This document shows, piece after piece, positions 34,820 to 42,518 of a stretch of DNA of 64,000 nucleotides (positions within the stretch are counted from its first letter, which is position 1; each line of letters opens with the position of its first letter). This DNA is from Streptomyces orinoci (GTDB lineage: Bacteria > Actinomycetota > Actinomycetes > Streptomycetales > Streptomycetaceae), in the NCBI RefSeq assembly GCF_003121295.1, contig NZ_PHNC01000031.1, forward strand, positions 126,439 to 190,438. The letters run 5' to 3'. The translations under genes were made by a program, and so were the position numbers. Under the pieces are notes generated by a model. That model did not search any database. It was not told the origin of the DNA and saw nothing but the letters and a program-made list of their open reading frames with translations.

Positions 34820-36337
34820 TCAGCGGAACTCCGCCAGCCTCGGCCGCAGCCCGGCCACGGTCAGCGCGGCCGCCAGCAGCAGCGCGCCGCCCGCCGCCGG
34901 CAGCAGGGTGTCCAGGTCCGCACGCCCCCGCCGGGACTCATCGGTGAAGACGGCCTGGTTGATGCCGATGTCCTGGGCCAGCGCGGCCATCCAGGCGTCG
35001 AAGTGGGCATTGGACTTGCCCGGATCCCAGCTGATGCCGAAGTCGGTGGCCTCGCGCAGCCGCCCGGCCGCCACCAGCTGCCGGATCCGCTGGTCGTCGC
35101 GCTGGTAGACCAGATAGGCGTCCACCGCGCGCTCGGCGGCGGCCCGCTCCCCGGGGAAGGTGAGATTGTCCAGCTCGCGCCGGAACTCGCCGGTGAAGGC
35201 CGCGTCATGGTGACCGGAGCGGTAGTCCCGCCAGGAGGCGGCCAGGTCGTCGGGGTAGCGGGCCAGGGTGCTGCCCTGGATGCCGTAGAGCCGCTGCGAC
35301 TTGTCGAAGTACGAGCTCTCGTACTGCCCGCGCCGCCCGGCGTCCAGCAGATAGCGGCTCTCGTCGGCGTTGGCGTCATAGGCCAGCGCCCGCGCCCGGG
35401 ACAGCGCCACCACCGAGTCGAAGGAGTCATGCCGGGCCACCCGCAGCCGCTCCGCCGACCCGGTGAACAGCGCGCCGCACAGGCCCAGCGCGGCCAGCGC
35501 GCACACCGTGGCCGCCAGCAGCGCCGGGTTGACCACCCGCCGGAAGCGCCGGGCCAGATACCACTGGAGCAGGCCCAGCAGCGCCAGCAGCAGCACCCCC
35601 AGCACCACCGCGGTGACCAGCTCCGCGGTGAGCCGGGAAGCCGCGTCCCGGTACTCCCGCTCAAAGGCGGCGTCGGTGCCGTCCACCAGGGTCCGCGCCC
35701 GGGGCAGCAGGGTGCTCTGCAGCAGGTCGGTGGCGGTGCGGTAGTGGCCGATGGCCGCCGCCCGGCCGTCCGGACGGGCATCGTCCTCCCGGGCCCGGCC
35801 GATCAGCTCCTGGTAGCGGGCGAAGCCGTCGGTCAGCTCCTCGACCGCCCGCTCGGCGCTCCGGTCGCCCTGGGCGGCCACCGCCAGGGTGCGCAGCTGA
35901 TGGGCGGCGGTGCGCAGGCTGCCGTCATAGTCGCGGCCCGCCTTGTCATAGGAGACCCGGTCGCGGTCGCCGCCGCCGTTGCCGCTGGACAGCAGGAGGT
36001 TGGCGGCCTGGGCGTCCATGTCGTTGAGCGCCAGGTTCAGCTCGGCGGCGCCGACGGTACGGGGCGCCTCGCTGCCGGTGATGTCGGACCAGTTGCCGGA
36101 CAGCGCCTGCCCGGACACCAGGAACAGCACCGCCAGGCCGGCGGCCACCAGCAGCGCGGCGGTACGCAGCAGCCGCAGCCGGGCCGGCACGCTCGCGGCG
36201 CGGCGCCGGGCCCCGGCGGCCAGCGCCTCCCCCAGGGCGCGCATCCGGTCGCCGGACACCGAGGGCGCCCGGGAGGATACGGCCGGGGCACCGGCCTTGG
36301 CGGCCGCCCCCGGCCGGTTTGTCGCGGTGACCGCCAC
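34820..36337 (-). CDS. Conserved membrane protein with long extracytoplasmic helical domains
   Basis: A 505-aa protein. A cytoplasmic Ala/Arg-rich tail (about 55 residues) precedes the first helix (LLVAAGLAVLFLVSGQ). A roughly 160-residue extracytoplasmic helical region follows, then two central helices, a second extracytoplasmic helical region and a final helix. The layout resembles paired four-helix-bundle sensor domains without any kinase. GTG 36337 follows GGGGGAAGG. The function is unknown; similar proteins in Streptomyces lie near signalling genes. Confidence 0.7.
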   Translation of the reverse strand: MAVTATNRPGAAAKAGAPAVSSRAPSVSGDRMRALGEALAAGARRRAASVPARLRLLRTAALLVAAGLAVLFLVSGQALSGNWSDITGSEAPRTVGAAELNLALNDMDAQAANLLLSSGNGGGDRDRVSYDKAGRDYDGSLRTAAHQLRTLAVAAQGDRSAERAVEELTDGFARYQELIGRAREDDARPDGRAAAIGHYRTATDLLQSTLLPRARTLVDGTDAAFEREYRDAASRLTAELVTAVVLGVLLLALLGLLQWYLARRFRRVVNPALLAATVCALAALGLCGALFTGSAERLRVARHDSFDSVVALSRARALAYDANADESRYLLDAGRRGQYESSYFDKSQRLYGIQGSTLARYPDDLAASWRDYRSGHHDAAFTGEFRRELDNLTFPGERAAAERAVDAYLVYQRDDQRIRQLVAAGRLREATDFGISWDPGKSNAHFDAWMAALAQDIGINQAVFTDESRRGRADLDTLLPAAGGALLLAAALTVAGLRPRLAEFR

Positions 36338-36459
36338 GTGCCTTCCCCCTTCGCATCAATGCGAGGGGAGTGTGCGACATATGTACGAGAACCGAACCGC
36401 CGTTGACGGACCCCTGATGCCTCAACGCCTTGATCTTGACGTGGTGTTGACGCCTCCGC

Positions 36460-37134
36460 TCACTCGTCCTCCTCGTACGGCGCCTCCTCGGCCAGCCGTT
36501 CACCGATGTCATCGGCCCAGCCCTGGGCCCAGGCCCGCAGTCCGGCGATCTGCTCCGGGTCCAGGCCGCAGGCGGCGAACTCCCGGTCGTCCAGCCACTC
36601 CACGCCCTCCAACCGGGCCTGGAGATCGGCCAGTTCCAGGCCGTCCCGGGCATGCCGCCGGCCCCACTCCTCCAGTTCGGCCGGCGAATGGTCCCGGGCG
36701 GCCGCGCGTACCACCGCCAGGTCCGCGGCCAGCCCCCGGTCGGCCAGCGCCCGCACCCGGATGCCCACCAGGTCCTCCAGGGCGAGCACCGGGCCATCGG
36801 CACCGGGCACCGGCGGGCGCCAGAGGGTCTCCTTGCCGATGCCGACGCGGTACTCCCCGCCGCCCGCCGGATCGGAGACCGCCAGCCGTGCCTCCAGCGG
36901 CTCCACCGACAGCTCCCGCACCTGCCGGCCGCGCGCCTCCAGCCCCGCCCGCAGCACCTCGGTGAGCTCCGCCATGGGCGTCTGGGCGTCGGTGGCCAGC
37001 TCCAGCTCCGCACCGGCGTGCGCGGCCAGGCCGTGTGCCTCGGCCGCGTGCCCGCCCGCGAGGAGCAGGGGGCAGGAGCCGCCCACCGCCATCAGATCCA
37101 GCAGCAGCCGCCGCAGTGGTTCGTCCAGTGCCAT
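36460..37134 (-). CDS. Nucleotidyltransferase-fold paralogue with a degenerate active site
   Basis: A 224-aa protein of the same length as, and collinear with, the AbiEii-like enzyme at 8354-9028. Shared blocks include LLLAGGHAAEAHGL, TLWRPPVPG, VRALADRGLAADL and EEWGRRHARDGLELADLQAR. The catalytic positions differ: Asp43 and Asp45 are Glu (AELELAT) and Asp98 is Gly (YRVGIG). Metal-dependent transfer is therefore unlikely, and it may be a binding or regulatory pseudoenzyme. It has no partner gene upstream; a divergent HTH gene takes that place. Confidence 0.75.
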   Translation of the reverse strand: MALDEPLRRLLLDLMAVGGSCPLLLAGGHAAEAHGLAAHAGAELELATDAQTPMAELTEVLRAGLEARGRQVRELSVEPLEARLAVSDPAGGGEYRVGIGKETLWRPPVPGADGPVLALEDLVGIRVRALADRGLAADLAVVRAAARDHSPAELEEWGRRHARDGLELADLQARLEGVEWLDDREFAACGLDPEQIAGLRAWAQGWADDIGERLAEEAPYEEDE

Positions 37135-37249
37135 GATCGTCACTATCGCCCGGCGGAGCCGCATGGTGCTACCGCACCGGCGCCCCTGACGGCGCGCCTC
37201 CCGCCGTAGAATCGGTTCACCCGCGCCGAGCCGAGCAGGAAGCGATTCC

Positions 37250-37630
37250 GTGGCCAACGCACTGCAGCAGTTGATGAGACAGCGACTGGACGGGCAAGGG
37301 TGGTCCTACGGAGAGGTCGCCCGCCGCGGTGGCATCCCCCGCTCGACCGTGCATCATCTGGCCACCTCGGAGCGCCTGGTGCGGCTGCCCCAGCCGGCCA
37401 CCCTGGAGGGGCTGGCCCGCGGTCTGGAGCTGCCGCTGGACCGGGTGCGCCAGGCCGCCGCCGAAGCCTGTGGCATCCATCTGTCCACCGCCTGCCGCCC
37501 CGCCACCGAGGCGGACCCGCTGATCGCCGGTGTCCAGCGGCTGTCCGCGGAGGACCGCCGACATGTCGCCGCCCTGGTCGAGTCCTTGCTGGAACGATCC
37601 GCCAACTCCCCTCGCCCGCCCGGGCGTTAG
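37250..37630 (+). CDS. XRE-family helix-turn-helix regulator
   Basis: A 126-aa DNA-binding protein. The HTH occupies residues 15-55 with WSYGEVARRGGIPRSTVHHL and LEGLARGLELPLDRV. The C-terminal part ends in a short helix LSAEDRRHVAALVESLLE that may dimerise. GTG 37250 follows an AGGAAG site. It is divergent from the degenerate nucleotidyltransferase gene, and its promoter lies in the 115-bp gap. Confidence 0.8.
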   Translation: MANALQQLMRQRLDGQGWSYGEVARRGGIPRSTVHHLATSERLVRLPQPATLEGLARGLELPLDRVRQAAAEACGIHLSTACRPATEADPLIAGVQRLSAEDRRHVAALVESLLERSANSPRPPGR

Positions 37631-37649
37631 CAGCCATCCCGGAACGGCG

Positions 37650-37677
37650 GAAAGCCGCCCCGGTGGGGGCGGCTTTC
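37650..37677. terminator. Bidirectional hairpin
   Basis: A perfect 12-bp stem (37650-37661 with 37666-37677) and 4-base loop lie between the convergent XRE gene and rodlin gene. Confidence 0.8.
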
Positions 37678-37692
37678 GCAGGCGGTACGGGC

Positions 37693-38118
37693 TCAGTGGT
37701 CGTTCGCCGAACCGTTGCCGGACAGGATCGGGATGTGGTCCAGGATGTGCGACAGCGGGTTGTCCCCGTTCTGCATCGTGGAGTTCTCGGTGCACATCTG
37801 CTGCTGCTGCGAGGAGAGGATCGGGACGTCCTGGATACCGATGTTGACCAGGCCGAGGACGGACTGGAGGCCCAGCTTCCCGATGGCGATACACGGCTTG
37901 TTGAACGAGCCGTTGATCAAGCCCATTTGCGGGCTCATATAGCCGCCGGTCCAGGTGTTTCCATACATCTGCATTGCCTGGTTGGCATTGGAGATGTCCC
38001 CGTCATGACCGCGGAACGGGGCGGCCATGGGGACGGAACCGGCGGCCATCGCCGGACCGACCGAGGCGCCCACTGCGGAGACCGTCAGCGCGGCCGTCGC
38101 CACTACTTTCTTGATCAC
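37693..38118 (-). CDS. Rodlin family protein (copy 1)
   Basis: A 141-aa secreted protein. A signal peptide (VIKKVVATAALTVSAVGASV, cleaved after AMA) precedes the rodlin pattern: YGNTWTGGYMSPQMGLINGS, FNKPCIAIGKLG, QDVPILSSQQQQMC and LSHILDHIPILSGNG. Rodlins organise chaplin fibrils into the rodlet layer of aerial hyphae and spores. GTG 38118 follows GAAGGG. It lies in tandem with a second rodlin, unlike the divergent rdlA/rdlB pair of S. coelicolor. Confidence 0.9.
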   Translation of the reverse strand: MIKKVVATAALTVSAVGASVGPAMAAGSVPMAAPFRGHDGDISNANQAMQMYGNTWTGGYMSPQMGLINGSFNKPCIAIGKLGLQSVLGLVNIGIQDVPILSSQQQQMCTENSTMQNGDNPLSHILDHIPILSGNGSANDH

Positions 38119-38268
38119 GAATTGCCCTTCGCTGGAGGCCGACGGATTTGGAGAGCAACATGTCCAACCGGCACACCGGCCGGGAAGTTATCCCGCTTCA
38201 TTCGTTCGGACGACCGCCACCGGCCCCGGAATTGCCCCCGGAAACCGGAAACCGGAAAACAGGAAAAA

Positions 38269-38305
38269 CCCCCGGCAGCGGGGCCCGCACACCCGCCGCC
38301 GGGGG
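38269..38305 (-). terminator. Rho-independent terminator of rodlin copy 2
   Basis: A 13-bp stem (38269-38281 with 38293-38305, one A-C mismatch) is followed on the minus strand by a T-rich run (TTTTTCCTGTTTTCC). It sits 22 bases after the second rodlin stop, between the two rodlin genes. Confidence 0.85.
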
Positions 38306-38327
38306 AATTCCGGTACCGGTACGGCGC

Positions 38328-38729
38328 TCAGGCGCCGTTGCCCGATCCGTTGAGCGACAGGATCGGAATGTCGTCGAGGATGTGCGACAGCGGGTTGTCC
38401 CCGTTGTCGATCGTCGAGTTGTCGGTGCACTGCTGCTGCTGCTCGGAGGAGAGGATCGGGATGTCCTGCAGGCCGATGTTGATCAGGCCGACCACGGACT
38501 GGATACCGAGCTTGCCGATGGCGATGCACGGCTTGTTGAGCGTGCCCTGGATCAGGCTCATCTGCGGGCTTTCCTTGCCGCCCGTCCTGGTGTTTCCATA
38601 AGCGGTCTTCGCGCCATTGGCGTTGGCGACGTCCTGGTTGTGGCCGTCACCGAAAGCCATCGCGGGACTGCTGACGACGCCCACCGTGGAAGCCGTCAGC
38701 GCGGCCGTGGTGAGTACCTTCTTGAGCAC
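38328..38729 (-). CDS. Rodlin family protein (copy 2)
   Basis: A 133-aa secreted rodlin. The signal peptide is VLKKVLTTAALTASTVGVVS with cleavage near AMA. The mature part has YGNTRTGGKESPQMSLIQGT, LNKPCIAIGKLG, QDIPILSSEQQQQC and LSHILDDIPILSLNG. GTG 38729 was chosen over an upstream ATG because it starts the signal peptide. It is transcribed separately from copy 1, since a T-tailed terminator lies between them. Confidence 0.9.
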   Translation of the reverse strand: MLKKVLTTAALTASTVGVVSSPAMAFGDGHNQDVANANGAKTAYGNTRTGGKESPQMSLIQGTLNKPCIAIGKLGIQSVVGLINIGLQDIPILSSEQQQQCTDNSTIDNGDNPLSHILDDIPILSLNGSGNGA

Positions 38730-38980
38730 GTCTATAGCCTTTCGATCGTGTAGCGCCCCCACTGAGAAAGCGTTCTGCCCAACTCCCCCCGTATTGGAGA
38801 GGTTCCGGGCTTTCACTCATTCGAGCCAGCGGCCGGAACCGCCGAATTCTCATTGAATTATCGGCTGCGCGGCCGGTGGACGGGGCCCGCCGGAGCGGCT
38901 TACCTGCCAGCGGGTCAGCTGGGTAGGCTGGGGCGACCGGCCCCGCTCTCGCCGGGACCGGCCGAGTGAAGGGACAGCAG

Positions 38981-39565
38981 ATGGGCAGCAGTGCACCGCG
39001 CCGCCGCAGTGATACCCGCGAGCGCATTCAGCAGGTCGCGCTGAGGCTCTTCCTGGACCAGGGCTATGAGAAGACGGCGCTGCGCGAGATCGCGGATGAA
39101 CTGGGGGTGACCAAGGCTGCCCTCTACTACCACTTCAAGACCAAGGAGGACATCCTCGCCGGGCTCTTCGAGACGGTGGGGGCCGAGTTGGACGAGGTGA
39201 TCGCCTGGGGCCGCGAGCAGGGCGGTGAACTGGACGCCGGGCTGGAGCTGTTGGAGCGGTGCAGCGTGATCTTCGCCAAGTCCGCACCGCTGCTGATCAT
39301 TTTGCAGACCAACCAGGCGGCGCTGCACTGCATGAGCGTGGGGCAGGACTTCCGGGCCCGGGTGGGGGCGCTGGCCGGGCTGCTGCGCCGGCCGGACGCC
39401 CCGGTGGCCATGCAGGTCCGCTCGCTGACCGCCCTGCTGACCCTGCACTTCGGGGTGTTCGCCCTGCAGAGCGTCGAGGGTGACATGGAGGAGAAGCGGC
39501 TGGCGCTGCTGGCCAGCGCCCAGGAGCTGCTGGCCTCCGCCTACCGGGAGAGCGGCGTCGGCTGA
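38981..39565 (+). CDS. TetR-family transcriptional regulator
   Basis: A 194-aa repressor. The N-terminal HTH (residues 10-57) reads RERIQQVALRLFLDQGYEKT, LREIADELGVTKAALYYHF and KTKEDILAGLF. The ligand-binding C-terminal region is helical. ATG 38981 has GAAGGGA at good spacing; an in-frame GTG at 38966 is less likely. It lies tail-to-tail with the MFS exporter gene and may control it through the dyad at 41431-41469. Confidence 0.88.
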   Translation: MGSSAPRRRSDTRERIQQVALRLFLDQGYEKTALREIADELGVTKAALYYHFKTKEDILAGLFETVGAELDEVIAWGREQGGELDAGLELLERCSVIFAKSAPLLIILQTNQAALHCMSVGQDFRARVGALAGLLRRPDAPVAMQVRSLTALLTLHFGVFALQSVEGDMEEKRLALLASAQELLASAYRESGVG

Positions 39566-39752
39566 GGCTCGGCCCCGCCGGGCCGGTGCGCGAGGATTCC
39601 GGCGCGGACCGCCTCGGCCAGGCTCTGCGCCCCGGCGTCCTTCTCCGAGAGCAAGGGTGAGGAAGCCATGGACCCCCCAGGGACGTGCACCGAGCGCCCC
39701 GAGTCCGCGTCCAGCACGGTGGAGTGGTAATGGCCGAAGTCGGCGAACCGAC
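39541..39752 (-). other. Coding-like remnant between TetR and MFS genes
   Basis: The minus strand reads RFADFGHYHSTVLDADSGRS and ends LAEAVRAGILAHRPGG, with a coding-like codon pattern. A related segment upstream, RDIVVDLRVG, lies in another frame, which suggests one frameshift near 39750. No start codon or ribosome site is evident and the end overlaps the TetR gene. It is probably a gene fragment of unknown family. Confidence 0.3.
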
Positions 39753-39808
39753 CCGCAGGTCCACCACGATGTCGCGCAGGGCACCACGCAGAACCTATGG
39801 GGCGGCGA

Positions 39809-41371
39809 TCAGGCGGCACTGGAGGCGTGGTCGGGAGCCGGACGGTCGGCGGGGGGCTCGGGGAGCGAGCGGTCGCGGCGGCCGTTGCGGACGAACCAGG
39901 AGACGGCCAGGCTGACCAGGCCCACCGCGGAGGCGTAGAGGAACACCTGGTGGATGCCGCCCGCCACGGCGTGCTCATAGGCCGAACGGACCTTGGACGG
40001 CAGCTTGTTGAGGCTTGCGGCGTCCAGCCGGGACGAGCCGCCGCCGACCCGGCCGGCCGACGCGCCCAGCCGGTCGGCCATCACCCGCCGCACCTGATGC
40101 GAGAAGACCGCGCCGGCCACCGCCACGCCCAGAGTGCCGCCCAGGGTGCGGGAGAGGGTGACACTGGAGGAGGCCACGCCAAGGTCCTTGAGTTCCACGC
40201 TCTCCATGGCGACCTGGATGGTGTTCTGCATCAACAGGCCCACCCCGATGCCCAGTACGGCCATATAGCAGCCGGTTTCGGTGCGGCCGGTGCCCACATC
40301 CATCCGCAGCATCAGCGCCACTCCGGCCACCAGCAGGGCGGAGCCCGCCACCAGGAAGAGCCGGTACCTGGCGGTGCGGGTGGCGAGCTGGCCGGTGGTG
40401 AGGTTGGCGCCGACGATGCCCAGCACCATGGGGAGCATCAGCAGACCGGAGTTGGTGGCCGAGGCGCCCTGCACGGTCTGCTGGAACAGCGGCAGAAAGG
40501 TCATCGCGCCCACCATCACACAGCCCATCAGAAAGGCGATGGCGTTGGCCAGTGAGAGGTTGCGGTCGCGGAACAGATGCGGGGGCAGCACCGGTTCGGC
40601 GGCCCTGCGCTCCACCGCGAGGAAGAGGGCGGTGGCGGCCAGAAAGACCACCGCCAGGGTGGCGATCACCGGCGAGGTCCAGGGGTATTCGGTACCGCCC
40701 CAGGTGGACAGCAGCACCAGGGCGCTGATGGCGGTGGTCAGCAGCACGGCGCCGGCATAGTCCACCCGGGCTTGGGACCGCTGTTGGGGCAGGTGCAGCC
40801 AGGAGACCAGCAGGGCCAGGGCGAGCACGCCCAGCGGCAGGTTGACATAGAAGCACCAGCGCCAGCCGAGGTGGTCGGTGATAAAGCCACCCGCCACCGG
40901 GCCGCCCACCATGGCCACGCCCATGGCGCCGGAGATCAGCGCCTGGTACTTGCCCCGCTCGGCGGGCGGGATCAGCGCGGCCATCAGCGACAGTGCCCCC
41001 ACCATCAGCCCGCCGGCGCCCAGGCCCTGCACCGCGCGGAAGGCGATCAACTGGCCCATGGACTGGGAGAGTCCGGAGGCGGCCGAGCCGGCCAGGAAGA
41101 TGGCGATGGAGGAGAGGAAGGTCCCCTTGCGCCCGTACATATCGCCGAACTTGCCCCAGAGCGGGGTGGCCGCGGCGGTGGCGAGCATATAGGCGGAGGC
41201 CACCCAGGAGAGGTGGTCCAGGCCGCCGAACTCACTGACGATGGTGGGCATCGCGGAGCCCAGGATCAGATTGTCCAGCGAGGCCAGCAGCATGGCGATG
41301 ACCACCGCGCCGATAACCACCTTGGTGGCGCGGGGGGTTGGGGTGGCGCCGGGGGCGGGTTCCTGCGGCAT
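39809..41371 (-). CDS. MFS drug exporter, DHA2 (14-TM) family
   Basis: A 520-aa proton-driven exporter with about 14 helices. It has the DHA motifs ASLDNLILGSAMPTIVSEFG, GKFGDMYGRKGTF (motif A) and GPVAGGFITDHLGWRWCFYV (motif C). ATG 41371 follows GGGGAGAG. The likely substrates are antibiotics or other toxic compounds. A perfect 8-bp inverted repeat overlaps its upstream region, a plausible site for the neighbouring TetR protein. Confidence 0.92.
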   Translation of the reverse strand: MPQEPAPGATPTPRATKVVIGAVVIAMLLASLDNLILGSAMPTIVSEFGGLDHLSWVASAYMLATAAATPLWGKFGDMYGRKGTFLSSIAIFLAGSAASGLSQSMGQLIAFRAVQGLGAGGLMVGALSLMAALIPPAERGKYQALISGAMGVAMVGGPVAGGFITDHLGWRWCFYVNLPLGVLALALLVSWLHLPQQRSQARVDYAGAVLLTTAISALVLLSTWGGTEYPWTSPVIATLAVVFLAATALFLAVERRAAEPVLPPHLFRDRNLSLANAIAFLMGCVMVGAMTFLPLFQQTVQGASATNSGLLMLPMVLGIVGANLTTGQLATRTARYRLFLVAGSALLVAGVALMLRMDVGTGRTETGCYMAVLGIGVGLLMQNTIQVAMESVELKDLGVASSSVTLSRTLGGTLGVAVAGAVFSHQVRRVMADRLGASAGRVGGGSSRLDAASLNKLPSKVRSAYEHAVAGGIHQVFLYASAVGLVSLAVSWFVRNGRRDRSLPEPPADRPAPDHASSAA

Positions 41372-41430
41372 GTTCTCTCCCCAGAACAGGTGCGGGAGCT
41401 CCGGCAACACCGGAAACTTACTTGCCGCCG

Positions 41431-41469
41431 GGCTAGTTTGATGAGGCAACCGTAGGCCGCTAACTAGCC
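41431..41469. promoter_or_regulatory. Inverted repeat upstream of the MFS gene
   Basis: GGCTAGTT (41431-41438) and AACTAGCC (41462-41469) are exact inverted copies 23 bases apart. A minus-strand TTGACG (-35-like) lies just upstream at 41473-41478. The dyad is a candidate operator for the nearby TetR repressor. Confidence 0.5.
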
Positions 41470-41506
41470 GGGCGTCAAGTAAAACAACGGCTTGGGGACA
41501 TAGGGG

Positions 41507-41539
41507 ACGGCCCCGGGGAGCGACCGTCCCCGGGGCCGT
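41507..41539 (-). terminator. Terminator of the deoxysugar gene pair
   Basis: A perfect 12-bp stem (41507-41518 with 41528-41539) and 9-base loop, 17 bases after the stop of the ketoreductase gene. Confidence 0.75.
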
Positions 41540-41555
41540 CCTTGAACCTCCGGCG

Positions 41556-42518
41556 TCAGCGGCCCGCCGACCGGCGTACCGCGTCCAGCAGGGCGGCCTG
41601 GGTGAGGATGGCCGGGTCGGGGGCGGTACGGTCCCGGACCGCGCGGGCGAAGGCGGCCAGGGTGGCAGCCACCTGGTCCTCGGCGGTCAGCCGGCGCTCG
41701 GTCAGCCCGTCCCGGGTCTCGATCAGCAGTACGGGGGTGTGGTCGGCGGGCGGGGTGAAGGCGCGGTCCAGGGTGATCCGGCCCTGGCTGCCATGGAGTT
41801 CATAGCGGTTGCGGTAGGCGTGCTCCATGCCGAAGGTCAGCTGGGCACTGACCCCCTCGGGGGTGCGCAGCAGCGCGGCGCCCGCGGTGTCCACCTCGCG
41901 CCCGGCGCCATTGACCAGATGGGCGCCCAGCACCTCAAGCCCCTCACCCAGCAGGTGCAGGGCGGCGCGGACGGGATAGATGCCCACATCCCACAGCGCC
42001 CCGCCGCCCAGGTCGGCACGGTGCCGGATGTCGTCCTCGGCGAAGGCCGGGACGGTGAAGGTGGCGTGCAGGGCGTGGAGTTGGCCGATGGCGCCCTCGC
42101 GCACCAGCTCGCGGACCACGGTGTGCTGGGAGTGATGGACGAACATCACATTCTCCATCAGCACCAGGCCGCGCTCCCGGGCCAGCTTCACCAGCCCTTC
42201 GGTGCGGGCCAGTTCGGTGGTCAGCGGCTTTTCGGCGAGGACGTGTTTGCCCGCCAGCAGCGCCCGTTCCACCCACTCGGCGTGCAGAGCCGCGGGCAGC
42301 GGGACATAGACCGCGTCGATGTCCTCACGTTCCAGCAGTTCGGCGTACCCGCCCACGGCGGTGGCGCCGTACGGGGCGGCGGCCCGTACCGCCTTTGCGG
42401 CGTCGCGGCTGGCGACGGCCCGTACCTCCGTGCCGGTGGACGCCGCCATCGCGGGCAGCATCCGCCGGACCGCGATATCCGCACAGCCCAGCACACCGAA
42501 ACGCAGCGAGGCCGTCAT
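41556..42518 (-). CDS. Gfo/Idh-family oxidoreductase, probable NDP-hexose 3-ketoreductase
   Basis: A 320-aa NAD(P)-dependent enzyme. The Rossmann start is FGVLGCADIAVRRMLPAM. The catalytic Lys lies in the EKPLTT motif (HVLAEKPLTTELA), with GGGALWDVGIYPV after it. In antibiotic sugar pathways such enzymes (TylCII/SpnN type) reduce the 3-keto group formed by an NDP-hexose 2,3-dehydratase, and such a dehydratase precedes it with an ATGA overlap. A full sugar pathway is not present in this window. Confidence 0.85.
   Translation of the reverse strand: MTASLRFGVLGCADIAVRRMLPAMAASTGTEVRAVASRDAAKAVRAAAPYGATAVGGYAELLEREDIDAVYVPLPAALHAEWVERALLAGKHVLAEKPLTTELARTEGLVKLARERGLVLMENVMFVHHSQHTVVRELVREGAIGQLHALHATFTVPAFAEDDIRHRADLGGGALWDVGIYPVRAALHLLGEGLEVLGAHLVNGAGREVDTAGAALLRTPEGVSAQLTFGMEHAYRNRYELHGSQGRITLDRAFTPPADHTPVLLIETRDGLTERRLTAEDQVAATLAAFARAVRDRTAPDPAILTQAALLDAVRRSAGR

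Noticed and set aside
38981..39565. TetR protein as a butyrolactone receptor for the AfsA-like gene
   Set aside because: Its HTH and ligand domain do not resemble ArpA/ScbR receptors by eye, and it lies 4.5 kb away beside an exporter.
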